64,000 nucleotides of DNA from Streptomyces sp. WM6378 (GCF_001279695.1 NZ_LGDD01000295.1:7730-71729); one strand, 5' to 3'; counted from the first letter of the stretch, positions 44,498-54,130 are shown. Notes: a model not told the origin generated them from the letters alone. Made by a program: numbers and translations.

Positions 44498-46039
44498 GTG
44501 TTCGATACCCTTTCCGACCGCCTGAGTGCGACGTTCAAGAACCTCCGGGGCAAAGGCCGCTTGAGCGAGGCGGACATCGACGCCACGGCGCGCGAGATCC
44601 GCATCGCGCTCCTGGAAGCCGATGTCGCGCTGCCCGTGGTCCGCGCCTTCATCAAGCAGGTCAAGGAGCGCGCGTCCGGCATCGAGGTCTCCCAGGCCCT
44701 CAACCCCGCCCAGCAGGTCGTCAAGATCGTCAACGAGGAGCTCGTCGGCATCCTCGGCGGCGAGACCCGGCGCCTGCGGTTCGCCAAGACCGCGCCGACC
44801 GTGATCATGCTCGCGGGCCTCCAGGGTGCCGGTAAGACCACCCTCGCCGGAAAGCTCGGCAAGTGGCTCAAGGGACAGGGGCACTCCCCGCTCCTGGTGG
44901 CCTGTGACCTCCAGCGCCCCAACGCCGTCAACCAGCTGAGCGTGGTCGCCGAGCGCGCCGGCGTCGCGGTCTACGCGCCGGAGCCGGGCAACGGCGTCGG
45001 AGACCCGGTCAAGGTCGCCCAGGACTCCATCGAGTTCGCCCGGTCCAAGCAGTACGACGTGGTCGTCGTCGACACCGCCGGACGTCTCGGCATCGACCAG
45101 GAGCTGATGCAGCAGGCCGCGGACATCCGCGACGCCGTCAGCCCCGACGAGGTCCTCTTCGTCGTCGACGCGATGATCGGCCAGGACGCGGTCAACACCG
45201 CCGAGGCCTTCCGCGACGGCGTCGGCTTCGACGGCGTGGTCCTCTCCAAGCTCGACGGCGACGCCCGCGGTGGCGCGGCGCTCTCGATCGCCCACGTCAC
45301 GGGCAAGCAGATCATGTTCGCCTCCAACGGCGAGAAGCTGGAGGACTTCGACGCCTTCCATCCGGACCGGATGGCGTCCCGCATCCTCGACATGGGTGAC
45401 CTGCTCACCCTGATCGAGCAGGCGGAGAAGACGTTCAGCCAAGAAGAGGCCGAGAAGATGGCCTCCAAGCTGGCGTCGAGCAAGGGCAAGGACTTCACGC
45501 TCGACGACTTCCTGGCCCAGATGGAGCAGGTCCGCAAGATGGGCTCCATCTCCAAGCTGCTCGGCATGCTGCCCGGCATGGGGCAGATCAAGGACCAGAT
45601 CAACAACATCGACGAGCGCGATGTGGACCGCACCGCGGCCATCATCAAGTCGATGACCCCCGGCGAGCGCCACGAGCCGACCATCATCAACGGCTCGCGC
45701 CGGGCCCGTATCGCCAAGGGCTCCGGCGTCGAGGTCAGCGCGGTCAAGAACCTGGTCGAGCGGTTCTTCGAAGCCCGCAAGATGATGTCCCGGATGGCCC
45801 AGGGCGGCGGAATGCCGGGCATGCCGGGGATGCCGGGCATGGGCGGCGGCCCCGGCCGGCAGAAGAAGCAGATCAAGCAGGCCAAGGGCAAGCGCAAGAG
45901 CGGCAACCCGATGAAGCGCAAGGCGGAGGAGGCCGCGGCCGCCGAGCGCAAGGCGCAGGGCGGCGCGCTCGGCCTGCCTGCCGCCGAGGAGCAGAAGAAC
46001 TTCGAGCTGCCCGACGAGTTCAAGAAGTTCATGGGCTGA
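44498..46039 (+). CDS. ffh: Signal recognition particle protein Ffh
   Basis: A 513-residue SRP54 GTPase that binds signal peptides and 4.5S RNA. The N domain starts VFDTLSDRLSATFKNLRGKGRLSEADID; GTPase motifs are MLAGLQGAGKTTLAGKLG (G1), DTAGRLGIDQELMQQ (G3), VVDAMIGQDAVN and LSKLDGDARGGAAL (G4). The methionine-rich M domain follows (GSISKLLGMLPGMGQI, RARIAKGSG) and ends with an MPGM repeat and a basic tail. The start GTG is at 44498. The partner receptor gene ftsY is 7 kb upstream. Confidence 0.97.
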   Translation: MFDTLSDRLSATFKNLRGKGRLSEADIDATAREIRIALLEADVALPVVRAFIKQVKERASGIEVSQALNPAQQVVKIVNEELVGILGGETRRLRFAKTAPTVIMLAGLQGAGKTTLAGKLGKWLKGQGHSPLLVACDLQRPNAVNQLSVVAERAGVAVYAPEPGNGVGDPVKVAQDSIEFARSKQYDVVVVDTAGRLGIDQELMQQAADIRDAVSPDEVLFVVDAMIGQDAVNTAEAFRDGVGFDGVVLSKLDGDARGGAALSIAHVTGKQIMFASNGEKLEDFDAFHPDRMASRILDMGDLLTLIEQAEKTFSQEEAEKMASKLASSKGKDFTLDDFLAQMEQVRKMGSISKLLGMLPGMGQIKDQINNIDERDVDRTAAIIKSMTPGERHEPTIINGSRRARIAKGSGVEVSAVKNLVERFFEARKMMSRMAQGGGMPGMPGMPGMGGGPGRQKKQIKQAKGKRKSGNPMKRKAEEAAAAERKAQGGALGLPAAEEQKNFELPDEFKKFMG

Positions 46040-46057
46040 CCGCCCGCAGTCGTACGC

Positions 46058-46093
46058 GTGGGGCGCTTCCCGGCCGGGCCGGGGGCGCCCCAC
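46058..46093 (+). terminator. Hairpin after ffh
   Basis: GTGGGGCGC (46058-46066) pairs with GCGCCCCAC (46085-46093). No T-tract follows. Confidence 0.6.
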
Positions 46094-46182
46094 TCGTCTG
46101 CGGGCGACCCTTCGGGACCGCCCGGAATGCCTTATTTATACGGGTCTCCAATAATGGCGCGTACCGGCCATGAGGAGAGCAC

Positions 46183-48117
46183 GTGCCCACTTCCGTACCC
46201 CAGCGCGACCGCCCCGACCAGCCGTGGCGCTCGGAAGGAGCGCCACCGCCGCCCGCGCCGAAGAAGAAGATGCCCGGCGGCTGGGGCCGGCTCATCCTCA
46301 CCGCGCTGATCGTGTACCTGATCACCAACCTGATCCTGTCGTTCTTCAACGACGGTGACGAGCCGACCGTCTCGTACACCGAATTCAGCAAGCAGGTCAC
46401 GGCCGGCAACGTCTCGAAGATCTACGCCAAGGGCGACGCCATCCAGGGCCAGCTCAAGAACAAGGCGCCGGTCCCCTCCGGCGAGGGCAGCGGCGACTAC
46501 ACCAAATTCACCACCCAGCGGCCGACCTTCGCCGACGACGACCTGTGGACGCAGCTGACCAAGCAGAAGGTCACCGTCACCGCCGAGCCCGTCGTCGAGC
46601 ACCGCAGCTTCCTCGCCAACCTGCTGATCTCGCTCGCCCCGATGCTGCTGCTCGTCGTCCTGTGGCTGTTCATCGCCCGCCGCATGAGCGCGGGCCTCGG
46701 CGGCGGCGCCGGCGGCATGCTCGGCCGCAAGACGCCGCCCAAACCGGTCGAGATGGGGCCCGACGGCAAGCGCACCACCTTCGAGGACGTGGCCGGCATC
46801 GACGAGGTCGAGGGCGAGCTCAACGACGTCGTCGACTTCCTCAAGAACCCGGACGCCTACCGCGCGATGGGCGCGAAGATGCCCGGCGGCGTCCTGCTCG
46901 CCGGGCCGCCCGGCACCGGCAAGACGCTGCTCGCGCGGGCGGTCGCGGGAGAGGCAGGCGTGCCGTTCTTCTCGGCGTCCGCCTCCGAGTTCATCGAGAT
47001 GATCGTGGGCGTCGGCGCCTCGCGCGTACGCGAACTCTTCGCCGAGGCCCGCAAGGTGGCCCCCGCGATCGTCTTCATCGACGAGATCGACACCATCGGC
47101 CGGGCCCGCGGCGGCGGCTCCGGCATGGGCGGCCACGACGAGCGCGAACAGACCCTGAACCAGATCCTCACCGAGATGGACGGCTTCTCCGGCTCCGAGG
47201 GCGTCATCGTGCTCGCCGCCACCAACCGGTCCGACGTCCTGGACCCGGCGCTCACCCGCCCCGGCCGCTTCGACCGCATCGTCCACGTCAGCCCGCCCGA
47301 CCGGGGCGGCCGCGAGGCCATCCTCAAGATCCACACCCGCGAGATCCCGCTGGACCCCGCCGTCGACCTGGAGCAGGTCGCCCGCACCACCCCAGGCATG
47401 ACCGGCGCCGAACTCGCCAACCTCGCCAACGAGGCGGCCCTGCTCGCCGTCAAACGCCAGCAGCGCGAAGTCACCCAGTCCGACCTCTCCGACGCCCTGG
47501 AAAAGGTCCAGCTGGGCGCCGAGCGGCCCCTGGTGATGCCGTACGAGGAGCGCCGCCGCACCGCCTACCACGAGAGCGGGCACGCGCTGCTCGGCATGCT
47601 CCAGCCCGGCGCCGACCCGGTCCGCAAGGTCACCATCGTGCCGCGCGGCCGGGCCCTCGGCGTCACCCTGTCCACCCCGGACTCCGACAAGTACGCGTAC
47701 ACCGAGGAGTACCTGCGCGGCCGGATTATCGGGGCGCTCGGCGGCATGGCGGCCGAGCAGCTCGTCTTCGACGTGATCACCACCGGCGCCGAGAACGACC
47801 TCGAACAGGTCACCAACATCGTGCGCGGCATGGTCGGCCGCTGGGGCATGAGCGAGAAGATCGGCCCGCTGTCCGCGCTGCCGAGCGACGCACAGCAGGC
47901 CTACGGGCTCTCCGCGGCGCCCGGCACCCTGGACACCATCGCCGTCGAGATGCGCCGCATCGTGGACGAGTGCTACGACACGGCGGCCCGGCTCCTGCGC
48001 GAGAACCGCGACAAGCTGGACGCCCTCGCTCAGGCTCTGCTCGCCAACGAGACGCTGGAGGAGGAGGCCGCCTACCGCGCGGCCGGCATCCCCCGCCTGT
48101 CCAAGGCGGGGGCGTAG
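46183..48117 (+). CDS. FtsH-family ATP-dependent zinc metalloprotease
   Basis: A 644-residue membrane protease. The N-terminal Pro-rich cytosolic part is followed by a transmembrane segment at about residues 37-55 and a second at about 147-166. The AAA+ domain has Walker A GPPGTGKT at residues 241-248, Walker [12 protein letters not shown], the second region of homology [19 protein letters not shown], and the protease zinc motif HESGH at residues 463-467. All key residues are intact. It degrades membrane and short-lived proteins. This is a second FtsH type of Streptomyces, distinct in position from the ftsH of the hpt-folE region. The start is GTG at 46183. Confidence 0.94.
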   Translation: MPTSVPQRDRPDQPWRSEGAPPPPAPKKKMPGGWGRLILTALIVYLITNLILSFFNDGDEPTVSYTEFSKQVTAGNVSKIYAKGDAIQGQLKNKAPVPSGEGSGDYTKFTTQRPTFADDDLWTQLTKQKVTVTAEPVVEHRSFLANLLISLAPMLLLVVLWLFIARRMSAGLGGGAGGMLGRKTPPKPVEMGPDGKRTTFEDVAGIDEVEGELNDVVDFLKNPDAYRAMGAKMPGGVLLAGPPGTGKTLLARAVAGEAGVPFFSASASEFIEMIVGVGASRVRELFAEARKVAPAIVFIDEIDTIGRARGGGSGMGGHDEREQTLNQILTEMDGFSGSEGVIVLAATNRSDVLDPALTRPGRFDRIVHVSPPDRGGREAILKIHTREIPLDPAVDLEQVARTTPGMTGAELANLANEAALLAVKRQQREVTQSDLSDALEKVQLGAERPLVMPYEERRRTAYHESGHALLGMLQPGADPVRKVTIVPRGRALGVTLSTPDSDKYAYTEEYLRGRIIGALGGMAAEQLVFDVITTGAENDLEQVTNIVRGMVGRWGMSEKIGPLSALPSDAQQAYGLSAAPGTLDTIAVEMRRIVDECYDTAARLLRENRDKLDALAQALLANETLEEEAAYRAAGIPRLSKAGA

Positions 48118-48158
48118 CCCCTCTCAACTGCCTTATAAGAGGCCGCGGTTACGGACTT

Positions 48159-49022
48159 CTACGGGATACGGGCGATCAGATAGCGGAAGACATTGGGCAT
48201 CCACACCGTGCCGTCGCGCCGGACGTGCCCGTGCAGCGCCTCGATGAGCTCCTTCTCCACCTGGGCCTGGTCGGTGGCCCGGGCCGCCGCGTCGAAGGCG
48301 CCGGTCGACATCAGGCCCCGTACCGCACTGTCCAGATCCGCATAGCCGAACGGGCACGCCACCCGGCCCGAGCCGTCCGGCTTGAGCCCGGCGCGCGCGG
48401 CCACGTCCTCCAGGTCGTCGCGCGCGCTCGGCCGCCAGCGCGGGGCGTCGTCCAGGCCGGTGGCCAGCCGCGTCGCCACCCGCAGCACCGCAGAGGTCGC
48501 ACACCGCTCCGGCGGCCCCCAGCCGGCCAGGACCACCGCGCTGCCGTGCTCCGCGAGCGCGACGGCCGCCTCCAGCGTCGACACCAGGCCCTCCGTATCG
48601 CCGGCCGCACAGCCGATGGGCTCGAAAGCGGTGATCAAGTCGTACGGCGGACGGCCCGGCTCCGCGGTGTCGGCGGGGGAGCCCGTCACCAGGCGGCTCG
48701 CACCCATCCCGGGACCGCCCGCCCGCCCGGACCCGGGCATCAGGCGCTCGCGCGCCAGCGCGAGCCGCGCCGCGCGCTCGGGGCGGTCGACGCCGGTCAC
48801 CGACGCCCCGCGCGAGGCCGCCATCAGCAGCGCGAGCCCCGAGCCGCAGCCGAGCCCGAGCAGCCGGGTGGCCGGGCCCACGTCGAGCCGTTCGTACGCC
48901 GCCTCGACGAGGGGGACGAGCATCCGTTCCTGGATCTCCGCCCAGTCCCGCGCGCGCCCGGTCGTGCCCGCCGAAGGGGCGGAGGCCGTGCGGGACTGAT
49001 GCCGGACGAGCGTTGGTGTCAT
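48159..49022 (-). CDS. SAM-dependent methyltransferase
   Basis: About 287 residues. The class I SAM-binding motif is ATRLLGLGCGSGLALLMAASRGASVTGVD near residue 50, with later conserved strands (PYDLITAFEPIGCAAGD and ALAEHGSAVVLAGWGPPE). It resembles small-molecule methyltransferases found next to proS in some streptomycetes. The substrate is unknown. The start ATG at 49022 (MTPTLVRHQS) gives the usual length; the frame opens further upstream but would overlap the promoter of the divergent proS, 198 bases away. Confidence 0.8.
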   Translation of the reverse strand: MTPTLVRHQSRTASAPSAGTTGRARDWAEIQERMLVPLVEAAYERLDVGPATRLLGLGCGSGLALLMAASRGASVTGVDRPERAARLALARERLMPGSGRAGGPGMGASRLVTGSPADTAEPGRPPYDLITAFEPIGCAAGDTEGLVSTLEAAVALAEHGSAVVLAGWGPPERCATSAVLRVATRLATGLDDAPRWRPSARDDLEDVAARAGLKPDGSGRVACPFGYADLDSAVRGLMSTGAFDAAARATDQAQVEKELIEALHGHVRRDGTVWMPNVFRYLIARIP

Positions 49023-49219
49023 GGAAAGCGCCCCAATCGCCGAGAGGTCAGCTGTGCCCTGATTGACAGCCCCCCGTGAATGTCCGTACGCACTTCCCCC
49101 GTATGCCAGGGAACTCCGCATCCCGCCCCGCGTCCAGAGGGCGGAGGCAGGAAACGAGGACCAGGTGCGGCCGGGAGACGATTCACGCTCCGCGACCCTT
49201 GCGCCGTACCATTCGCGCC

Positions 49220-50632
49220 ATGGCAAAGGCACCCGTTCTCACGCCCCAGGCGGAAGACTTTCCCCGCTGGTACCAGGATCTGATCAACAAGGCCGAGCTC
49301 GCGGACAACGGCCCCGTGCGCGGCACCATGGTGATCCGACCGTACGGCTACGGCCTGTGGGAGCGGATGCAGCAGGAGATGGACGCACGCATCAAGGACG
49401 CGGGTGCCCAGAACGCCTACTTCCCGCTCTTCATCCCCCAGTCTTACCTGACTCGCGAGGCTGAGCACGTCGAGGGCTTCGCGCCCGAGCTCGCGGTGGT
49501 CACACACGGTGGCGGCAAGGAGCTCGAAGAGCCCGTCGTGGTGCGCCCCACCTCCGAGACGATCGTCAACGAGTACTTCTCGAAGTGGGTCCAGAGCTAC
49601 CGCGACCTGCCGCTGCTCATCAACCAGTGGGCGAACGTGGTCCGTTGGGAGATGCGCCCGCGCGTCTTCCTCCGTACGAGCGAATTCCTGTGGCAGGAGG
49701 GGCACACCGCCCACGCCACCTACGAGGACGCCCGCGACTACGCCGCGCGCATCCACCGCGACGTCTACGCCGACTTCATGATCAACGTCCTCGGCATCGA
49801 CGTGGTCCTCGGCCGCAAGACCGCCAAGGAGCGCTTCGCCGGAGCCATCAACACCCTTACCCTCGAAGGGATGATGGGTGACGGCAAGGCGCTGCAGATG
49901 GGCACCAGCCACGAGCTCGGCACCAACTTCGCCAAGGCCTTCAACACCCAGTACCTGTCAAGGGACGGCAAGCAGGAACTCGTCTGGCAGACCTCCTGGG
50001 GCGTCTCCACCCGCATGGTCGGCGGGCTGATCATGTCGCACGGCGACGACAACGGGCTTCGGGTGCCGCCGCGGCTCGCCGCCGTCCAGGTCGTCGTCAT
50101 GGCGATCAAGGGCGACGAGGCCGTCACCAAGGTCCGCGAACTCGGCGACCGCCTCAAGGCCGCCGGCCTGCGCGTCCAGGTCGACGACCGCGTCGACACC
50201 CCGTTCGGCCGCCGCGCCGTGGACTGGGAGCTCAAGGGCGTCCCCGTACGCATCGAGATCGGCCCGCGCGACCTGGAGAACGGGACCGCGATGCTGGCCC
50301 GCCGCATCCCCGGCGGCAAGGAGCCCGTCTCGATCGACGCGCTCGCCGAGCTGCTGCCCACCGTCCTCGAAGAGGACCAGGCGCTGCTCCTGAAGCAGTC
50401 CCGCGAGCGCCGCGAGTCCCGTACGAGCGACGTTGCCACCCTCGACGAGGCGGCCGAGGCCGCGGTCGCCGGCGGCTGGGCGCGCATCCCGTGGGCTGAC
50501 CTCGGCCCCGAGGGCGAGGCCAAGCTCGCCGAACAGGCCGTGTCCGTACGGTGTCTGGTCGCCGAGGACGGGTCGGTCCCCGAGGCCGACGACGCACCCG
50601 GTACGGTCGCGATCGTGGCCCGCGCCTACTGA
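49220..50632 (+). CDS. proS: Prolyl-tRNA synthetase, short archaeal/eukaryal-type
   Basis: A 470-residue class II synthetase. Motif 1 (about residues 40-70, RGTMVIRPYGYGLWERMQQEMD), motif 2 (RPRVFLRTSEFLWQEGHTAHAT near residue 150) and motif 3 (GGLIMSHGDDNGLRVPPRLA near residue 270) are present. The protein lacks the editing insert between motifs 2 and 3 found in the longer bacterial-type ProRS, and its C-terminal domain is of the short (ProS-type 3) class. Streptomyces usually also carries the bacterial-type ProRS elsewhere; whether this is a second copy here cannot be told. The start is ATG at 49220. Confidence 0.92.
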   Translation: MAKAPVLTPQAEDFPRWYQDLINKAELADNGPVRGTMVIRPYGYGLWERMQQEMDARIKDAGAQNAYFPLFIPQSYLTREAEHVEGFAPELAVVTHGGGKELEEPVVVRPTSETIVNEYFSKWVQSYRDLPLLINQWANVVRWEMRPRVFLRTSEFLWQEGHTAHATYEDARDYAARIHRDVYADFMINVLGIDVVLGRKTAKERFAGAINTLTLEGMMGDGKALQMGTSHELGTNFAKAFNTQYLSRDGKQELVWQTSWGVSTRMVGGLIMSHGDDNGLRVPPRLAAVQVVVMAIKGDEAVTKVRELGDRLKAAGLRVQVDDRVDTPFGRRAVDWELKGVPVRIEIGPRDLENGTAMLARRIPGGKEPVSIDALAELLPTVLEEDQALLLKQSRERRESRTSDVATLDEAAEAAVAGGWARIPWADLGPEGEAKLAEQAVSVRCLVAEDGSVPEADDAPGTVAIVARAY

Positions 50633-50764
50633 GGGGAACCCGGCCCGGCGCACGTGGCGCACAAGCCGCGGAGAGTCGGCCGAAACACCCCTTGCGCACC
50701 AGCCGACAACGGCCGCCCCGGCGTGCGGACTTCCTCTACGCGCTGGGGCGTACGCGCCGCTACG

Positions 50765-50780
50765 TCACACCTTGGTGTGA
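50765..50780. promoter_or_regulatory. Palindrome upstream of the SprT-like gene
   Basis: TCACACC-TT-GGTGTGA is a perfect 7-bp dyad with a 2-base centre, 133 bases before the gene at 50914. The 281-base interval holds no other clear element. It looks like an operator. Confidence 0.4.
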
Positions 50781-50913
50781 GCTGTGAGCCTTCTCCGCAG
50801 ATCAGCGCACCCGCCCTCGTCCGCACGCATCAATGCCAACTGACGGGTACGAGCAAATTATTTGGGATGCCCCGGAATAGGAACACAGCGGCCCTGCGGC
50901 TCGTTGTCACGAC

Positions 50914-51516
50914 GTGAGCACGACACCACCTGTTCTCGCCGCAGAGCTGGCACAGGCGTGGGCCGACATTCAGCGGTACCACCCCGAGCTGCCGGACCTA
51001 GCCGCGCCCGAGTCCCTGATCGGAGAGTCGTCGTCCGCCTGTGGCGCCGAGCTCTCCTTCGAGCGACTGCTCCATGAGGCAGTCCACGGCATTGCCGCCG
51101 CCCGCGGTGTCCGCGACACCTCCCGCGCCGGCCGCTACCACAACCGGAGATTCCTGGCGATCGCCGAGGAGCTCGGCCTCGACCACACGGAGGAACCGCA
51201 CCCCAGCAGCGGCTTCTCCCTGGTCGCGCTGAACGCCGAGGCCAGGCGCCGCTACCGGCCCACCATCGAACGGCTGCAGCGCGCACTCAAGGCGCACACC
51301 GTCGCCACGGCCGCCGACACCAAGCGCTCCTTCCGCGGACCGGCCGCCCGGCACGGCTCCTCCGGAGGTGGCGTGCGGGTCAAGGCCGTCTGCGACTGCG
51401 GGCGCAACGTGCGCGTCGTCCCCTCCGTGCTCGCCCAGGCGCCCATCGTCTGCGGCGGCTGCGGCAAGCCGTTCCGTATCCCGGAAGGGGCCGAAGTGGT
51501 CGCCACGGTCGGCTGA
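50914..51516 (+). CDS. SprT-like zinc metalloprotease domain protein
   Basis: A 200-residue protein with the metalloprotease motif HEAVH (in RLLHEAVHGIAAARGVRDTSRAGRYHNRRFLAIAEELGL, near residue 53), followed by a C-terminal zinc ribbon (CDCGRNVRVVPSVLAQAPIVCGGCGKPF). This HExxH plus ribbon layout resembles SprT/Spartan-like proteins, some of which degrade DNA-protein crosslinks, but the bacterial function is unproven. It is conserved in Streptomyces next to rpsP. The start GTG at 50914 is the first in frame. The TCACACC palindrome upstream may control it. Confidence 0.75.
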   Translation: MSTTPPVLAAELAQAWADIQRYHPELPDLAAPESLIGESSSACGAELSFERLLHEAVHGIAAARGVRDTSRAGRYHNRRFLAIAEELGLDHTEEPHPSSGFSLVALNAEARRRYRPTIERLQRALKAHTVATAADTKRSFRGPAARHGSSGGGVRVKAVCDCGRNVRVVPSVLAQAPIVCGGCGKPFRIPEGAEVVATVG

Positions 51517-51751
51517 CCCCGGGCCCGGCCGCCGGTAGGGGCGGCAGGTCCGGGGGAGCGGGCCACCGGGGGTGCCCCACGGACCCCCGGCGTGCGCACT
51601 CCAGGCGTGTGGCACAATGGCTAGCTGTACTCGACAGCCGCACAGGAACCCTCTCGCCTCCGGCTGACGCGTCCATCGGGCACCCGAGTACCGCAACCCC
51701 ACGTGGCATCTCATGTGCCCAACCACGTCAAGACCAGGAGACACCACTCCA

Positions 51752-52189
51752 GTGGCAGTCAAGATCAAGCTCAAGCGCCTCGGCAAGATTCGCCAGCCGC
51801 ACTACCGCATCGTCGTCGCCGACGCCCGCACTCGCCGTGACGGTCGCGCGATCGAGGAAATCGGTCTGTACCACCCGACGTACAACCCGTCGCGCATCGA
51901 GGTCAACGCCGAGCGTGCGCAGTACTGGCTGTCCGTCGGCGCCCAGCCGACCGAGGCCGTCCTCGCCATCCTGAAGCTCACCGGCGACTGGCAGGCGCAC
52001 AAGGGCCTCCCGGCCCCCGCGCCGCTGCTCCAGCCGGAGACGAAGGAAGACAAGCGCGCTTCCTTCGAGGCCTTCGCCAAGACCCTTGAGGGCGACGACG
52101 CCAAGGGTGAGGCCATCACCCAGAAGGCGAAGAAGACCGAGAAGAAGGCGGACGAGGCCGAGGCCGCCGCCGAGTCGACCGAGGCCTGA
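51752..52189 (+). CDS. rpsP: Ribosomal protein S16
   Basis: A 145-residue S16. The N-terminal core [38 protein letters not shown] is highly conserved, followed by [27 protein letters not shown]. The C-terminal 50 residues are a Lys/Glu/Ala-rich extension typical of actinobacteria. The start GTG at 51752 is used; the frame opens at 51713 but lacks coding character there. khpA follows after 2 bases, opening the rpsP-khpA-rimM-trmD-rplS operon. Confidence 0.96.
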   Translation: MAVKIKLKRLGKIRQPHYRIVVADARTRRDGRAIEEIGLYHPTYNPSRIEVNAERAQYWLSVGAQPTEAVLAILKLTGDWQAHKGLPAPAPLLQPETKEDKRASFEAFAKTLEGDDAKGEAITQKAKKTEKKADEAEAAAESTEA

Positions 52190-52191
52190 GC

Positions 52192-52431
52192 ATGCTCGAG
52201 GAGGCTCTCGAGCACCTCGTGAAGGGCATCGTCGACAACCCCGACGACGTGCAGGTCGCCTCGCGCAACCTGCGCCGGGGGCGCGTGCTGGAGGTCCGGG
52301 TCCACCCCGACGACCTCGGCAAGGTGATCGGCCGCAACGGCCGTACCGCCCGCGCCCTGCGCACCGTCGTGGGCGCAATCGGCGGGCGTGGCATCCGGGT
52401 CGACCTCGTCGACGTGGACCAGGTCCGCTGA
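52192..52431 (+). CDS. khpA: KH-domain RNA-binding protein KhpA
   Basis: A 79-residue protein made of one KH domain: LEVRVHPDDLGKVIGRNGRTARALRTVVGAIGG with the GxxG loop IGRNGR. KhpA-type proteins bind RNA together with KhpB and affect cell growth and small RNA function. The location between rpsP and rimM is standard. The start ATG at 52192 is 2 bases after the rpsP stop. Confidence 0.93.
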   Translation: MLEEALEHLVKGIVDNPDDVQVASRNLRRGRVLEVRVHPDDLGKVIGRNGRTARALRTVVGAIGGRGIRVDLVDVDQVR

Positions 52432-52465
52432 CCAGTTGGGTCGCTTTACCTAGATACGCCGGCTC

Positions 52466-52498
52466 GGGCCGGGGAGGGCTTCTGGCCCTCCCCGGCCC
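52466..52498 (+). terminator. Strong hairpin between khpA and rimM
   Basis: A perfect 14-bp stem (52466-52479 with 52485-52498, 5-base loop), without a T-tract. It may be a terminator or an attenuator that lets only part of transcription enter rimM. Just after it lies a 14-base tandem motif, GGCCATAGTGATAC (52513-52526) and GGCCATAGTGGTAC (52532-52545), 19 bases apart. Confidence 0.65.
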
Positions 52499-52594
52499 GC
52501 AGTCGTATTCCGGGCCATAGTGATACTCCCTGGCCATAGTGGTACGAAGGCCGCGGCCGCACCGAGGCCGCAGTTGTCCGAAGGAGAAGCAAGC

Positions 52595-53182
52595 GTGCAG
52601 TTGGTAGTCGCGCGGATCGGCCGCGCCCACGGCATCAAGGGCGAGGTCACCGTCGAGGTGCGCACCGACGAGCCGGAGCTGAGGCTCGGCCCCGGCGCCG
52701 TCCTCACCACCGACCCGGCGTCGGCGGGCCCGCTGACCATCGAGACCGGCCGGGTGCACAGCGGCCGGCTGCTGCTGCGCTTCGAGGGCGTACGCGACCG
52801 CAACGGCGCCGAGGCCCTGCGCAACACCCTCCTCATCGCCGACGTCGACCCGGCCGAGCTGCCGGAAGAGCCCGACGAGTACTACGACCACCAGCTGATG
52901 GACCTGGACGTGGTGCTCACCGACGGCACCGAGGTCGGCCGCATCACCGAGATCACCCACCTGCCCTCGCAGGACCTCTTCATCGTGGAGCGGCCCGACG
53001 GCACCGAGGTCATGATCCCGTTCGTCGAGCAGATCGTCACCGAGATCGACCTCGAAGCGCAGCGCGCGGTCATCGACCCGCCGCCCGGCCTGATCGACGA
53101 CCGCGCCGAGATCGCCTCGGCCAGGGACGACGAGCCCGGCGACGACACCGAGAACGCCGAGAACGCCGGGGACGCCAACTGA
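52595..53182 (+). CDS. rimM: Ribosome maturation factor RimM
   Basis: A 195-residue factor that binds S19 and helps mature the 30S head. The N-terminal domain has [24 protein letters not shown], and the C-terminal PRC-barrel has [20 protein letters not shown] and [25 protein letters not shown]. The C-terminal 30 residues are an acidic tail. The GTG at 52595 follows AAGGAG with an 8-base spacing. The stop overlaps the trmD start (TGATG). Confidence 0.95.
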   Translation: MQLVVARIGRAHGIKGEVTVEVRTDEPELRLGPGAVLTTDPASAGPLTIETGRVHSGRLLLRFEGVRDRNGAEALRNTLLIADVDPAELPEEPDEYYDHQLMDLDVVLTDGTEVGRITEITHLPSQDLFIVERPDGTEVMIPFVEQIVTEIDLEAQRAVIDPPPGLIDDRAEIASARDDEPGDDTENAENAGDAN

Positions 53183-54003
53183 TGCGGCTCGACGTCGTCA
53201 CGATCTTCCCCGAGTACCTCGAACCGCTGAACGTCTCCCTGGTCGGCAAGGCCCGCGCCCGCGGCCGGCTCGACGTCCACGTCCACGACCTGCGCGACTG
53301 GACGTACGACCGGCACAACACGGTCGACGACACGCCCTACGGCGGCGGCCCCGGCATGGTCATGAAGACCGAGCCCTGGGGCGACTGCCTGGACGACGCG
53401 CTGGCGAGCGGATACGAGTCCGGGGCGCACAGCCCGGTCCTCGTCGTACCCACGCCCAGCGGCCGCCCCTTCACCCAGGAACTCGCCGTCGAGCTCTCCG
53501 AGCGGCCCTGGCTGATCTTCACGCCGGCCCGCTACGAAGGCATCGACCGCCGCGTCATGGACGAGTACGCGACCCGGCTGCCGGTGTACGAGGTGTCCAT
53601 CGGCGACTACGTCCTCGCCGGCGGCGAAGCCGCGGTCCTGGTGATCACCGAGGCCGTGGCCCGGCTGCTGCCCGGCGTCCTCGGCAACGCCGAATCGCAC
53701 CGCGACGACTCCTTCGCGCCCGGCGCCATGGCCAACCTCCTCGAAGGCCCCGTCTACACCAAGCCCCCCGAGTGGCGCGGCCACGGCATCCCGGACGTCC
53801 TGCTCAGCGGCCACCACGGCAAGATCGCCCGCTGGCGCCGCGACGAGGCGTTCAAGCGCACCGCGCAGAACCGGCCCGACCTGATCGAGCGCTGCGAGGC
53901 CTCCGCCTTCGACAAGAAGGACCGCGAAACCCTCTCCATCCTCGGCTGGGCCCCCGAGCCCGGCGGCCGATTTTGGCGCAGGCCCCAGGGCATGGAAGAA
54001 TAG
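53182..54003 (+). CDS. trmD: tRNA (guanine37-N1)-methyltransferase TrmD
   Basis: A 273-residue SPOUT methyltransferase that makes m1G37 and prevents frameshifting. Signature parts are [39 protein letters not shown] near residue 52, PARYEGIDRRVMDEYA near residue 114 and YVLAGGEAAVLVITEAVARLLPGVLGN near residue 138 (the knot). The residues after GVLGN include the expected DDSF loop. It overlaps the rimM stop by TGATG and precedes rplS by 127 bases, so it is the fourth gene of the operon. Confidence 0.96.
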   Translation: MRLDVVTIFPEYLEPLNVSLVGKARARGRLDVHVHDLRDWTYDRHNTVDDTPYGGGPGMVMKTEPWGDCLDDALASGYESGAHSPVLVVPTPSGRPFTQELAVELSERPWLIFTPARYEGIDRRVMDEYATRLPVYEVSIGDYVLAGGEAAVLVITEAVARLLPGVLGNAESHRDDSFAPGAMANLLEGPVYTKPPEWRGHGIPDVLLSGHHGKIARWRRDEAFKRTAQNRPDLIERCEASAFDKKDRETLSILGWAPEPGGRFWRRPQGMEE

Positions 54004-54091
54004 GCCGCTGCCGTACGCCCAGCCGGCGCCCCTGCCACAGGGGGAACGACGCCCGCCAACCGCGCACAGCACCCCCATTCATCTCGAATTC

Positions 54092-54115
54092 CACTGATGA
54101 CCTGTGGCATCAGTG
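54092..54115 (+). promoter_or_regulatory. Hairpin in the rplS leader
   Basis: CACTGATG (54092-54099) and CATCAGTG (54108-54115) form an 8-bp stem with an 8-base loop directly before the GAGGAAG ribosome-binding site of rplS. It could be a leader structure for translational control by L19. Confidence 0.45.
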
Positions 54116-54130
54116 AGGAAGTAGTCAGTC

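Noticed and set aside
49023..49219. A T-box leader upstream of proS was considered.
   Set aside because: No conserved T-box bulge sequence or specifier structure is visible; the region looks like two divergent promoters.
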